Source: Metabacillus bambusae
GTDB taxonomy: Bacteria > Bacillota > Bacilli > Bacillales > Bacillaceae
Assembly (NCBI RefSeq): GCF_017497975.1
Contig: NZ_JAGDEL010000005.1
Location: 186,001 to 250,000, forward strand
DNA length: 64,000 nucleotides
Direction: 5' to 3'
Shown here: positions 16,240 to 26,306 of the stretch, piece after piece
Layout: every line of letters begins with the position of its first letter
How positions within the stretch are numbered: the stretch's first letter is position 1
The notes under the pieces: model-generated
Told to the model about the DNA's origin: nothing
Databases searched by the model: none
Seen by the model: the letters and a program-made list of their open reading frames with translations, nothing else
Translations under genes and position numbers: made by a program

Positions 16240-17044
16240 GAGGATGACGGTATGGAGGAATAGTAAGTGAGTTGTAATGAGCGCCTTGCTGACTGATATA
16301 AACTTATTTTCTCGAGTTGTGCTTCTTGTAACATGGTGGCAAAATCGTTGGGAAGGATTCTACTAAAAGGCTTTTCCCGCAACCTGGGGGACCGTCCATC
16401 ATAACATAATGCTCACTTGCTGCCGCAATTTCAAGGGCTCGTTTCGCAAATTCATGGCCAATAATTTGATTGAAATCCTTTTCAACTACCTTATTCTCTT
16501 CAAAAATCGTATTCGTTTGTATAAACTGAAGTGGTGGTCGTCTAGCAAGGATATCGATAATATCTTGTAAATTTTTAATATAAATGAGTTCTAAGTTGGG
16601 ATATCCACTTTGGGAATGGTAGGGTCGGATGGGAGGAATAGTTTCTTTAAGCTCAATCCTTTTGCTGCTAAGATGGCGGCGATCATACCTTCAACAGGGA
16701 GAACGGTTCCATCTAATATAAAGCCCGATAAATCCAGTATCATTTGGAATCCTATCTTTTAAAAACTTTCCGCTCTTTAATACACCGAGTGCAATCGCAA
16801 GGTCAAATAATGGACCATTTTTCCTTTATTCTGCAGGTAATAAATTAATAATCACTTTCATATCGACTAATAAAAATCCCATACTATGTAATGATGCAGA
16901 AACCCTTTCCTTTGATTCTTTCACCGAAGCATCAGGAAGACCAACATTCACAATCGATTCGATTCCTTCCTTCACTTGCACTTCTACTTGGACACGATAC
17001 CCTTCCAAACCTTTTAAACCGATACTAGTTATTTTTGCTGACAT
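16240..17044 (-). pseudogene. YifB/ComM-type Mg-chelatase-like ATPase, fragment
   Basis: It starts well (MSAKITSIGLKGLEGYRVQV at 17044) for 72 codons through VIINLLPAE, then hits TAA. Further pieces in other frames (NGPLFDLAIALGVLKSG, FIGLYIRWNRS, EHYVMMDGPPGCGKSLL) follow family order. The Walker A PPGCGKS is present but the frame breaks again a few codons on, and the C-terminal two-thirds are gone. YifB/ComM helicases help branch migration in natural transformation. Here the gene is clearly dead. Confidence 0.75.
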
Positions 17045-17561
17045 GTTTTTAGACCTCCAATAGATGGATCATTTTTTGAAAATAGGTATGTTTTGGGCTT
17101 AGAAAATAAACGAATAAAATCGTTTAGTCGTTTATATTGAAAGTATATGTGATTGATTGTAATGTAGGAGAAGTGTAAATAGAATTGTATATGGTGTATA
17201 AATTTGATGGTTTTATAATACTTGGGGGAATCTTTATTACGCTGTTCTTTGGATGTTGTGAGCGGTTATGTAGTAACTAAAACGTGGTATGGGCTTTACA
17301 TGAGATTTCATATAGGGGTATTTTAGATCGGTATAAATTACCTCTTATCATATCTATTAGATTATATACTATTTTCCAAATTTCTCATTACTTATTTTGT
17401 AAAACAATGTAAAAAGTAAGTTGTATTTGTCTTTTTCAAACCAAAAGAAGCGCGAGAACCGTCCCTGTTCTCCAAATCTCGAGGAGTCACAGTGACCATT
17501 CCTTAAATTTCGGGTGGTCACTGTGACGCAAACTTTTGACATAGGAATTATTGTTCAATAA
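17045..17561. other. Intergenic with palindromic repeats
   Basis: No gene supported. It contains GAGAACCGTCCCTGTTCTC (17455-17473) and, at 17486-17527, an inverted pair of GTCACWGTGAC palindromes. Confidence 0.45.
17486..17527. repeat. Inverted pair of GTCACWGTGAC palindromes
   Basis: GTCACAGTGACC (17486-17497) and GGTCACTGTGAC (17516-17527) are perfect reverse complements, and each is itself palindromic around the central base. An 18-base linker contains AAATTTCGGG, as in the METF elements. Same architecture as the GGGGACWGTCCCC pairs. Confidence 0.55.
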
Positions 17562-17880
17562 CTACCTATCTAAACCCTCAAAAACATTCTCCCATTCCGT
17601 ATCACTCTTCAATCTAAACTTAAACTCAACTCTTCGAGAATTTTCCCTGTCTACTTTTTTAGCATTCTTAGCGTATTTTAACTGGCTTTCAGATCGACCA
17701 TTTGCGGTAATTTTATCTCTTACTACTTCTTTATGAGGGAAATCTCCAAACTCTTCACTTAGCATAAATTTTACAACACTAAAGGCTCTTTCTTGTGATA
17801 AAACTAGATTACTATTAAAGCTCCCGACATCATCTGTGTGGCCTACTACTACGATTTCTGATATGTGACCATCCTCGAGG
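17562..17880 (-). pseudogene. OmpA/MotB C-terminal domain fragment
   Basis: An open frame without a start reads VVVGHTDDVGS, then LVLSQERAFSVVKFM and NSRRVEFKFRLKSD, the peptidoglycan-binding OmpA-like domain (the HTD and RRVEF motifs are diagnostic). The upstream part is replaced at about 17880 by the end of the beta-helix gene region, with a stop codon at the junction. It was probably once a larger membrane-anchored OmpA-family protein; which one cannot be told. Confidence 0.65.
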
Positions 17881-17893
17881 CATCAAAAACTTA

Positions 17894-19873
17894 TTACGTT
17901 ATGAATGGTCTATCCATATCTTTAAGATGATAAGTTTTAAAAGTTAAGCTATCAAAATACGCTACCCTTCCAGCACCTTCTGTGTATAATCTAGGTAATA
18001 CAACCGTAGCATCTTCAGGAATATACGCCCAAACATCCAAGTATTCCCATTTGCCGTCTCCTGAATGTTTAGCTTCACTAATAAATGAAGTACCTTTTAT
18101 GTAGACAATTCTTAGACTTGTATTCGGAGTATTGGAATAAACCCACCCTGCAAAACTTGCCCAAGTTCCCAGAAGTGGTTTAATCCCTTTCGTAAGTGTA
18201 CCGTCGGCATTACCAACAGCACCGCCAATTGTTAATTTCAATGACACAGTTGACTTTACTAGTGTTGCCTCTGCGTAACCTGTTGCTCCATTGTACGACC
18301 ACCCGTTAGAAATAATAGCTGTATCTATGTCAAATCCACCGTTTAAAAGATAATTTTCATTATCAGTAATTGCGTTTGTTATTTTAAAATCCCCTCCATA
18401 TGGTGCTGTTGCTGTGACAGGGGTATTAATTGTTTTATAAAACTTACTCCCATACCCTCGAACATTCAGTACACCTGTTGAAGTAGGAGAAAAATAAACC
18501 CCGTAATGCTGAACGGCTTGTGTGATAATATCGCCAATTTTAACAGTTGAAAGATTAGCAGCTGAATACCTTAACCCTTTGGTAGATAATCTAACAACAT
18601 CTCCACTTTCCCTAATCACTTTTGCATATCCTTTCAAAGTTCCGTCAGTCCCATAAATAGCTACTTTGGGATAATTTTCTATAGTCCCACTTTTCCATGA
18701 AGCAACGGTAAAAGAAGAATTTCCAATAACGGAACTAATCGTAGTGGATTGTCTATCATCGAAACATTCAGCGTCTATTTGAACATTTTTACTACCGCGG
18801 GCAACAAAGATTCCATTGTAAAAACTAGGTTGTTTATTATCCAAGTGACCAGCTAAACGATGGTTATTATAATAACGTCCTTTTATATAAATACTATGGC
18901 AAGGTTGAAAAATAGCAAGACCTGAGTTCCAATTATTTTCCGCTTCGCATGTAGAATCAAACTCAATTTTGTAAGGAGATTCCCCATTTCCTAAAATATG
19001 AGATGTGGAGGCATCATTATCAGCCGCAATGGTAAATCCACCGTCATTATTTCGATGAGCTTTACACCCAATAAATTTAATATCATGAGAGCCTTGATTA
19101 ACGTTGAATCCATCACGACCATTATCATTTGCAGTGCATCCAATAAAAATAACATGCTGTGTACGGAATCTAATTGCAGTACCAAAACCCGAAAACCCTT
19201 TTATTATCTCATTCGGTTTCTTAAAAGCTATTTTAAAACCATATCCGTTTCGGTCAAAATGACACATGTAAAATTCGTGATATGATGATTGACTCATTTG
19301 CAAACCACTAGTTGAGTTATCGTGTACATTAACCAAATTAAATTTACCATTGTTAGCATTTATCATAAGAGCTACTGAACATGTGTTAATAATTTCAACA
19401 TTAGATAAAAAAACATTGTCACCTGTAATATTTAACCCGTATTGATTTTTCTTTTTGGTATAATTCCACTGATTCCCATCAATTTTTAGATCAAATATGG
19501 ATACGTTTTTACCAGTAATGTTGACCGCACCGTAAAATTCAGTCGTACTTCCGTAGTCTGCTTTTTGAACAATTTCAGCACCGTTACCCAATATTTTTAT
19601 GTTATTATAGGGAATATTCCAATAAGCAATTATTAATTTTTTTCCTTGTAAGTCAATCGGTTTATTTGTATTGCTTGCTTCAATTGTCATCCTACTTAAA
19701 CGTCCTGTATCATCTGTTTCATGGCTAAGTTTAGGGAAATTGTTCGGAAGAATAGTTTCTGCCGACTTGTTACTTAAAACATCACTTTTTATACTAGAAT
19801 TACCAAATCTATAGCCAAAAGTGAACAATAACATCCAAAGTAAAAAGTTTAATAGGAAGTTTCTTCTAGTCAC
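17894..19873 (-). CDS. Secreted right-handed beta-helix protein with twin-arginine-like signal
   Basis: 659 residues from a GTG at 19873 with AGGAGGG 6 bases before it. The N-terminus TRRNFLLNFLLWMLLF has an RR pair before a hydrophobic core, fitting a Tat-type signal or anchor. Residues ~60-460 carry repeated short strands with N, G and D turns (NVEIINT, NVHDNS, GCTANDNGRDGF, GCKAHRNNDGGF), the pattern of pectate-lyase-like parallel beta-helices. A C-terminal ~150-residue beta-domain (NLLNGGFD..., GWVYSNTPNTSLRI) looks like a carbohydrate-binding module. It could be a polysaccharide lyase, epimerase or depolymerase acting on the nearby exopolysaccharide. Catalytic residues were not identified. 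Confidence 0.7.
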   Translation of the reverse strand: MTRRNFLLNFLLWMLLFTFGYRFGNSSIKSDVLSNKSAETILPNNFPKLSHETDDTGRLSRMTIEASNTNKPIDLQGKKLIIAYWNIPYNNIKILGNGAEIVQKADYGSTTEFYGAVNITGKNVSIFDLKIDGNQWNYTKKKNQYGLNITGDNVFLSNVEIINTCSVALMINANNGKFNLVNVHDNSTSGLQMSQSSYHEFYMCHFDRNGYGFKIAFKKPNEIIKGFSGFGTAIRFRTQHVIFIGCTANDNGRDGFNVNQGSHDIKFIGCKAHRNNDGGFTIAADNDASTSHILGNGESPYKIEFDSTCEAENNWNSGLAIFQPCHSIYIKGRYYNNHRLAGHLDNKQPSFYNGIFVARGSKNVQIDAECFDDRQSTTISSVIGNSSFTVASWKSGTIENYPKVAIYGTDGTLKGYAKVIRESGDVVRLSTKGLRYSAANLSTVKIGDIITQAVQHYGVYFSPTSTGVLNVRGYGSKFYKTINTPVTATAPYGGDFKITNAITDNENYLLNGGFDIDTAIISNGWSYNGATGYAEATLVKSTVSLKLTIGGAVGNADGTLTKGIKPLLGTWASFAGWVYSNTPNTSLRIVYIKGTSFISEAKHSGDGKWEYLDVWAYIPEDATVVLPRLYTEGAGRVAYFDSLTFKTYHLKDMDRPFIT

Positions 19874-19891
19874 AATAATCCCTCCTAACAA

Positions 19892-21094
19892 CAGTTTAAT
19901 TCTTTATATCATAGTTACTTAATTTTCCCATCATAAAAGCTGTTTAAATAGCTTTAACTACCTTAGCCTAATCCTTAGGATTGGCTGTATAGTTTATTTC
20001 AAAATCCTATAAATCAACTACTCACTAGTTGATTTATGATGATACCAAAACTATCCACACTATTAGTTTACACCAAGCGGAGATCTATTGTTAACGGAAT
20101 AATGTCCTGTTCCGCTAATCTCGATTATTTGATTACTCCGACATACGATTACTAATGCAATTGCATGTTGGATTATCATTCCTTTATAAAGATGTTTCTC
20201 CGCCTCCTCCATCGTCGATATGTACACCATTAGAAGGGTTAGTGACTGTAATTGTTCCTTCAACGGAATTCACAGTCTAATTTTCAAATTGAGAAGAATC
20301 CCTGACATATCAATTGGTGATCATGCATAATATTGTAGTTGTTTTGAACCACTACAGAACCTATAATATAATTTAATGCCAATCCAAACCCTCTAAGATT
20401 TATTATGCTAATTTAGTTAAATCTTAATAGTGTCAGATTCAGCAGGAGCAGCATTTGACTTTAAGTCACCATTAGAATGAAACGATGTAGATGCCTGCTG
20501 TTCCTGTTGAGTATGCATTTTGTAGTGTACTCTCATTTTATGATTCATTGCCGATATTAAACATCTCTTGCTTTATCGCCTTTCTTCCAACTGTGCATTA
20601 AAAATTATACTCTATTTATGTAAAAAGCCGTCTACTACTTTGAAAGAGGGGGCTCGGCGGTTAACTCTAAAAGATTTGATAACCTATCATCCTTCGATAA
20701 TATTTTGGTGGTAACACAGTAGTTCCCAAATCCAAGAATACTTATAATTAAGAATATCAAGTCAAGCATCTTTTGATCATTCTCTTTCCAAGGCTTCTTC
20801 TAAATCCTCTTTAATTTCTAAGTTGGGAAACATCATATGATAAACATCTCTTTTATCATATATCAACTATTATCATCATTTTTAACAAACTTAACTATAT
20901 GCACTGTATCTAAAAAGAAATAGGAATCAGAGCTAACTACTGCTCGAATTCCAAGGGGCTAATTTGAATATGAAAAATTTTCTAACAGTAATTATCAACT
21001 CAATAGATCCCTCAAAAGTACCCATAAGGAACATTGATTTCAGTATCATTTTTTTTTTGCTTTTTTCAACTGTCTACACAAAAGATATAATTTC
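19892..21094. other. Long region without intact genes
   Basis: About 1.2 kb. On the minus strand a broken frame near 20170-20275 reads NSVEGTITVTNPSNGVHIDDGGG, and another near 20450-20520 reads QEQQASTSFHSNGDLKSNAAPAE, as if from an eroded surface protein. GGTGGTAACACAGTAG near 20708 is a poor copy of the dispersed motif. Nothing functional is supported. Confidence 0.4.
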
Positions 21095-21335
21095 AGCGTA
21101 GGGTGGATCCTTGTTTTCTAATTCGTTCTTGCACCTGCTTCACGCACAATCTCCCTCTGAATTTCTCGTAGAAAATTAAGGAATGATTCCATTATTATTA
21201 CCTCCTTCACTTAACAGGAAGAAATACTAACAATCCCACTCCCAATATTTAGTTGCAACTCTATCTATCATATCCTTCAATTTTATATTCTATCAATCTT
21301 CGATATATATCGGATGATTAACAGGTACCTAAAAC
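21095..21335 (-). repeat. METF repeat element, copy D (decayed)
   Basis: Keeps the ribosome site GGAGGTAATAATA, an ATG at 21192 and MESFLNFLREIQREIVREA, then loses bases in the FFRKN region and stops at 21118. AGTTGCAACT is present near 21250-21260. The outer motif is reduced to CGGATGATTAACAGGTACC. It lies just 3' of the acyltransferase gene. Confidence 0.55.
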
Positions 21336-21363
21336 TGTTTCATATTTTTAGAGAATCATAGAA

Positions 21364-22434
21364 CTAAGATACCTTCTGAGAAACTATTCTCTTAATATTT
21401 TTATTTTTTAATAATAAGGCTGGTCTTTCAACTAGATACCAAGAAACGATAGAACACAGAAATACAAAAGGTAGTGAAAGTAAAAAGTTTTCAATAGGAC
21501 TTATATTGTTATTAAATACATGGACAATTATTTGTTGTATGGGAAAAGCAAAAATATAAATTCCATACGTGAAATCTCCAAATTTAGAAAAGTTGTATAA
21601 CCTTATTTTTGCAGAATAAGCAAAATAAAAAATAAAATAACTGCATAAGAGAGGAAAAAATGGTTTTAACCAACCTAGACTGATGATTAATATAGTGACA
21701 AGTAAACTAAGTAATAAGTAAATATAGCTATGTTTAATTTTATCCCTATAAAAATAAAATACACTTCCAGAAAGGAAATATAATGATAATATATTTAGAT
21801 CTGTCAATGTTTTGCCCAAATTTACAGGTATTATAGATATAAATGTATTAATAAGAAATAATGTAATAATCACCTGTTTTTTTAAAAGACCAAAGCCTCC
21901 TAAAAACCCAATCATTGCGTAACATATAATCTCATATTTTAAAGTCCAAAGTGATCCATTTACTGCGTTCTGGTAAATGTTGCTATCAAAAACTCCTGGC
22001 AAAGGAAGGTCAGGTACGAATGTTGTAATTTTAGTGAAATAAAAGTAGGTTTGAGAATTAGAAAAATACTTAATTAAGCTTTCACTGGTTATAAGAGGGC
22101 CCACTATTAGCACTGTAAATAGGGTTACAAGAATCAATCCCGGAAAAATTCTAAGTACTCGTGCCTTAATAAATGAACCAATGCTCCTTGAATATAAAAA
22201 ACTTTGGGTTATTAAGAATCCACTAATTACAAAAAAACAATACACTGCAATTGCTCCTAAAGTTGTTTGTCCGTTTGTGATCTGATTAATGGGTTCTAAT
22301 AGGTCATTTCCCGTAAGTGGGTAAGCGTGAGAATAAATAACTAGAGTTGCAGCTACAAACCTTAAAAAGTCTAAATTATTTTGTCTCCCCTGAATAAGTT
22401 CGCTAAAGGTTTTCAATATTTTCATTCCCTTCAT
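21364..22434 (-). CDS. Membrane acyltransferase (family 3, OafA-like)
   Basis: 356 residues with about ten hydrophobic segments. The signature NNLDFLRFVAATLVIYSHAYPLTG contains the R-F/xH pair (R25 and H36 region) of acyltransferase family 3, followed by VYCFFVISGFLITQS. These enzymes transfer O-acetyl or similar groups to surface sugars across the membrane. It lies beyond the terminator of the exopolysaccharide operon but on the same strand, so it probably decorates that polymer from its own promoter. The start is uncertain: two close ATGs (22434 and 22425), neither with a well-spaced ribosome site. Confidence 0.75.
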   Translation of the reverse strand: MKGMKILKTFSELIQGRQNNLDFLRFVAATLVIYSHAYPLTGNDLLEPINQITNGQTTLGAIAVYCFFVISGFLITQSFLYSRSIGSFIKARVLRIFPGLILVTLFTVLIVGPLITSESLIKYFSNSQTYFYFTKITTFVPDLPLPGVFDSNIYQNAVNGSLWTLKYEIICYAMIGFLGGFGLLKKQVIITLFLINTFISIIPVNLGKTLTDLNILSLYFLSGSVFYFYRDKIKHSYIYLLLSLLVTILIISLGWLKPFFPLLCSYFIFYFAYSAKIRLYNFSKFGDFTYGIYIFAFPIQQIIVHVFNNNISPIENFLLSLPFVFLCSIVSWYLVERPALLLKNKNIKRIVSQKVS

Positions 22435-22798
22435 ATTTAATTTAGTAAAATGTTATATGTTTCATCGATGGTACAAGGTACTTAGTATATATAATTAAAA
22501 CGTCTATGATTAAAACAAAAATCCTTCTTAGTATGAAAGTAGATATAGTAATTGCTAAATGAAGTGGTACTTACTGGCATATAAAATATAACTTCCCCTC
22601 GATAATAGGTCTATAATATTATACTGCTTGTTCTACACCTACATTAAACGCCCTCAAATTACTGACTTAAAGAAAGTAAAATTGTGTTCCATTAAATCTA
22701 TCCTTGAAAAACCCCCTTTAAAACTTACTACCTTACAAAGTCTCATTGCAATCATCTATACATTTGTTAAAGTCTAAATTTAAACTTAAATTGAAATG
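22435..22798. other. Intergenic, nothing recognised
   Basis: AT-rich stretch that should contain the acyltransferase promoter. No other feature supported. Confidence 0.4.
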
Positions 22799-22825
22799 GC
22801 AACCTGTAACAAGACTACAGGTTGC
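22799..22825 (-). terminator. Terminator of the exopolysaccharide operon
   Basis: Perfect 10-bp arms GCAACCTGTA / TACAGGTTGC with a 7-base loop, followed on the minus strand by CATTTCAATTT. It lies 112 bases past the rmlB stop. Confidence 0.7.
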
Positions 22826-22937
22826 TATTCTATACTTATTATAGAGTGCTACTTTCTTTGGATAGGCAAATATAACAAACTTATCCTGGAGAATTCTGTT
22901 ATAAAATAATAAATAATAGCAATAACTAATGGCTCAA

Positions 22938-23960
22938 TTAATTTCTATTATAATGCTGTTTAAAGTAATTTTGGTATTCGCCATTAATAATTTGTTCCCA
23001 CCATTCTTTATTATCTAGATACCATTGAACAGTCTGAGCAATACCAGTTTCAAAAGTATATAATGGTTTCCATCCTAATTTCTCCAATTTTGTTGGATCT
23101 ATTGCATAACGCTTATCATGCCCTAAACGATCTTTTACAAACTCTATTAATTCATCGGATTTCCCTAAAGTATTAATAATTGTTTTTACAACTTCTAAAT
23201 TTGTTTTCTCATTATGCCCACCAATATTATAAACCTCACCATTTATACCTTTATGCAAAATTAAATCAATTGCTTCACAATGATCTAAAACATGTAACCA
23301 ATCCCTTATATTTTTCCCATCTCCATAAATAGGGACCTGTTGGTCACTTAATACACGTGAAATCGTTAATGGGATCAATTTCTCAGGGAAATGGTATGGC
23401 CCATAATTGTTTGAACAACGCGTAATGTTAATTGGTAAACCATATGTTTCATGGTACGCGCGTACAAGTAAGTCAGATGATGCTTTACTCGCACTATATG
23501 GACTATTTGGCTGTAAAGGTGTTCCTTCAGTGAAAAAAGTGGTTGGATCAAAATCTAATTCCCCATATACCTCATCAGTTGATACGTGTACAAATTTAGT
23601 TACGTCAACTTGTTTCGCAGCATCTAATAATACTTGGGTTCCTAATACGTTGGTTCGTACAAAAATTTCAGGATCTGTAATTGATCGGTCAACATGACTT
23701 TCAGCTGCAAAATGCACTACAAAATCAAACTTCTTTTTTTCAAATAGAGCAATAATAAAATTACGATCTGATATATCAGCTTTCACAAAATGATAATTAT
23801 CATTTTCTTCTATATTACTATGTTTAGTTAGATCTCCAGCATATGTTAACATATCTAAGTTATATATATCATATTGGGGATATTTGTTCACCATAAGTTG
23901 TACAAAGTTTCCTCCAATAAATCCCGCCCCACCTGTTACTAATATACTTTTTTTTGTCAT
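22938..23960 (-). CDS. rfbB: dTDP-glucose 4,6-dehydratase
   Basis: 340 residues. An N-terminal NAD-binding GGAGFIGGNF, the TDEVYG motif (catalytic Thr-Asp-Glu) and YSASKAS (Tyr-x-x-x-Lys) identify RmlB, which makes dTDP-4-keto-6-deoxyglucose, step two of dTDP-L-rhamnose synthesis. Full family length. The ATG directly abuts the stop of rfbD, with GAGGTG upstream. Last gene of the leftward exopolysaccharide operon, before the terminator. Confidence 0.95.
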   Translation of the reverse strand: MTKKSILVTGGAGFIGGNFVQLMVNKYPQYDIYNLDMLTYAGDLTKHSNIEENDNYHFVKADISDRNFIIALFEKKKFDFVVHFAAESHVDRSITDPEIFVRTNVLGTQVLLDAAKQVDVTKFVHVSTDEVYGELDFDPTTFFTEGTPLQPNSPYSASKASSDLLVRAYHETYGLPINITRCSNNYGPYHFPEKLIPLTISRVLSDQQVPIYGDGKNIRDWLHVLDHCEAIDLILHKGINGEVYNIGGHNEKTNLEVVKTIINTLGKSDELIEFVKDRLGHDKRYAIDPTKLEKLGWKPLYTFETGIAQTVQWYLDNKEWWEQIINGEYQNYFKQHYNRN

Positions 23961-24815
23961 TTATTTCACCTCTAGCTTTAATTCTTCCAAATAACGTTGT
24001 AACGCATCCTGCCATTTTGGTAATAAACTAAATCCACTCTCTACTAATTTCTGTTTCGACATTCGTGAGTTCTTTGGACGAACAGCACGGGTTGGGTAAT
24101 CTTCAGAGGTTATAGCATTTACCTTAACATTCTTCTCAGAAAGATAAAAAATTTCTTGAGCAAATTCAGCCCAATTACAGAACCCCTCATTAGAAGCATG
24201 ATAGATTCCATATTTTTCAGTTTTGATCATTTCAAGTAGTAACAAAGCTAAATCAGATGTATAAGTAGGGGAACCATATTGATCTCCGACAACATTTAAT
24301 TCATTCCTAGATTCTGCTAATTTAAGCATGGTTTTAATAAAATTATTTCCATTAATACCAAACACCCATGAAATACGCACAATAAACCATTTATCCAATA
24401 AGCTCTGTACTACTTCCTCACCTTTATGCTTGGTCAATCCATAATGTCCAATTGGACTAACAGCATCCGTTTCTAAAAAAGGAGTCACTCCTGTTCCATC
24501 AAAAACGTAGTCTGTACTAATATACAAAAACTTCGCATTAATTTCTCTAGCAACTTTAGCAAGGTACTTTGTACCTTCTACATTAATATTCCAGCAATTG
24601 CTTTTATCATCTTCAGCTTTATCAACTCCTGTATATGCAGCACAATGAATAATCGCATCTGGATTTAACTTCTTTACATAACTGTAAACTGCTTCTTCAT
24701 TTGTTATGTTTAATTGATTAGAACCTATTCCTGTCATATCAATTCCCATTTTTAAACCTTCATGTACTACATCAAAACCGAGCTGGCCTGTATATCCCGT
24801 TACTAAAATTTTCAT
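23961..24815 (-). CDS. rfbD: dTDP-4-dehydrorhamnose reductase
   Basis: 284 residues from the ATG at 24815. An upstream in-frame start would overlap rfbC by 32 bases and add 12 residues that the family lacks, so I prefer MKILVTGYTGQLG. It has YTGQLG (NADPH loop), HCAAYTGVDKAE, STDYVFDG and YGLTKHKGE (catalytic Tyr and Lys). RmlD makes dTDP-L-rhamnose in the last step. It follows rfbC after 4 bases and precedes rfbB with none, a tightly coupled set. Confidence 0.93.
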   Translation of the reverse strand: MKILVTGYTGQLGFDVVHEGLKMGIDMTGIGSNQLNITNEEAVYSYVKKLNPDAIIHCAAYTGVDKAEDDKSNCWNINVEGTKYLAKVAREINAKFLYISTDYVFDGTGVTPFLETDAVSPIGHYGLTKHKGEEVVQSLLDKWFIVRISWVFGINGNNFIKTMLKLAESRNELNVVGDQYGSPTYTSDLALLLLEMIKTEKYGIYHASNEGFCNWAEFAQEIFYLSEKNVKVNAITSEDYPTRAVRPKNSRMSKQKLVESGFSLLPKWQDALQRYLEELKLEVK

Positions 24816-24819
24816 TTTA

Positions 24820-25380
24820 TTAATATCCAAAGCTGAAATTATTTTCAGCATCCTTTAGTGGAGGTGCTTTTTCATCTTTCGCTGATAAGACAGGAGTAAT
24901 CTGACTAGACCAGTCTATTCCAATTGTAGGATCATTCCAAAGTATTCCTCTGTCATATTCGGGTGAATATAACTCGTCCACTTTATATTGTACCTCAACA
25001 TTATCGACTAGTGTCATAAACCCATGTGCAAATCCCTTTGGAATTAATAATTGTCTTTTATTATCTTCACTTAGTTCAATACCAAACCATTTTCCAAATG
25101 TCGGACTTCCTTTGCGGATATCTACCGCTACATCAAATATTGAACCTTTAGTACAACGTACAAGCTTTGATTGTGCTTTTGGATTCAATTGATAATGTAA
25201 TCCTCGTAATGTACCTTTTGTTACAGAAAATGAATGATTGTCCTGAACAAACTTTAAGTTAATACCTGCTTCATCAAACTTTAAATCACTATAAGTCTCC
25301 ATAAACCAGCCACGGTGATCACCAAATACGGATGGTTCGATCACAAATACATCTTCAAATATTGTTTTTATAATATTCAT
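24820..25380 (-). CDS. rfbC: dTDP-4-dehydrorhamnose 3,5-epimerase
   Basis: 186 residues, a cupin-fold epimerase. [31 protein letters not shown] (catalytic His in LRGLHYQ) and [11 protein letters not shown] are all present. RmlC performs step three of rhamnose synthesis. ATGA overlap with the rfbA stop (25377-25380) shows translational coupling. Usual family length is about 180. Confidence 0.94.
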   Translation of the reverse strand: MNIIKTIFEDVFVIEPSVFGDHRGWFMETYSDLKFDEAGINLKFVQDNHSFSVTKGTLRGLHYQLNPKAQSKLVRCTKGSIFDVAVDIRKGSPTFGKWFGIELSEDNKRQLLIPKGFAHGFMTLVDNVEVQYKVDELYSPEYDRGILWNDPTIGIDWSSQITPVLSAKDEKAPPLKDAENNFSFGY

Positions 25381-26279
25381 AAATTTTCACCTACTGCCAC
25401 TTTTTCTAATTTAACTTGATTTGCTAAACGTAATAAGTACTGCCCATATTCATTTTTGCTTAACGGTTCTGCTAGTTTTATTAACTCTTCTTTGTTAATG
25501 TAACCTTTCCGATATGCTATTTCTTCTAAACATGCTACTTTTAAGCTTTGGCGTTTTTCAACAGTTTCTATAAAAGAGGAGGCTTCTAACAATGACTCAT
25601 GTGTTCCTGTATCTAGCCAAGCAAATCCTCTACCTAATAATTCAACTTTTAGTTTTCCACGCCGTAAATACTCCTCGTTCACAGAAGTAATTTCTAATTC
25701 TCCGCGTGATGATGGCTTTATTGATTTTGCAATTTCAATAACATCATTATCATAGAAATAAAGACCTGTAACAGCATAAGATGACTTGGGATAGAGTGGT
25801 TTTTCTTCAATAGAAATAACTTTACCATTATTATCAAAGTCAACAACTCCGAATCGTTCAGGATCTTTAACGTTATATCCAAAGATAGTTGCACCTATTG
25901 AACGATTCGCTACATCTCTTAAGATATTAGTAAAACCGTGACCATAGAAAATGTTATCACCTAACACAAGCGCAACAGAATCACTTCCAATAAATTCTTC
26001 ACCTATAATAAATGCTTGGGCCAATCCATCAGGAGATTCTTGTACTTTATAACTTAAATTTATACCAAGATCTTTTCCATCACCTAATAATAATTTAAAA
26101 CGAGGGGTATCCTCAGTAGTAGAAATAATTAAGATATCTTTTATACCAGCCAACATTAGAACAGATAAAGGATAATAAATCATTGGCTTATCATAAATCG
26201 GTAATAGTTGCTTGGATATTGATCTTGTAATTGGATAAAGTCTAGTCCCACTTCCACCAGCTAATATTATACCTTTCAT
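25377..26279 (-). CDS. rfbA: Glucose-1-phosphate thymidylyltransferase
   Basis: 300 residues, starting [20 protein letters not shown] behind [20 protein letters not shown] is the nucleotide-binding loop, and [20 protein letters not shown] and [17 protein letters not shown] are RmlA signatures. It converts glucose-1-phosphate and dTTP to dTDP-glucose, step one of the rhamnose pathway. Gene order A-C-D-B is typical of Bacilli. The nucleotide sugar feeds both the rhamnosyltransferase candidate and the 4-epimerase upstream. Confidence 0.95.
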   Translation of the reverse strand: MKGIILAGGSGTRLYPITRSISKQLLPIYDKPMIYYPLSVLMLAGIKDILIISTTEDTPRFKLLLGDGKDLGINLSYKVQESPDGLAQAFIIGEEFIGSDSVALVLGDNIFYGHGFTNILRDVANRSIGATIFGYNVKDPERFGVVDFDNNGKVISIEEKPLYPKSSYAVTGLYFYDNDVIEIAKSIKPSSRGELEITSVNEEYLRRGKLKVELLGRGFAWLDTGTHESLLEASSFIETVEKRQSLKVACLEEIAYRKGYINKEELIKLAEPLSKNEYGQYLLRLANQVKLEKVAVGENL

Positions 26280-26306
26280 AATAATCTCCTTTTACTCAAT
26301 AATTTT

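Noticed and set aside
16390-16400. GGGGGACCGTCC as another REP copy
   Set aside because: It lies in the Walker A region (DGPPGCGKS) of the yifB relic and is explained by coding sequence; the palindrome is incomplete.
17562-17880. Zorya-type (ZorB) defence component
   Set aside because: Only the OmpA domain remains; no MotA-like partner, membrane segment or helicase/nuclease genes adjoin it.
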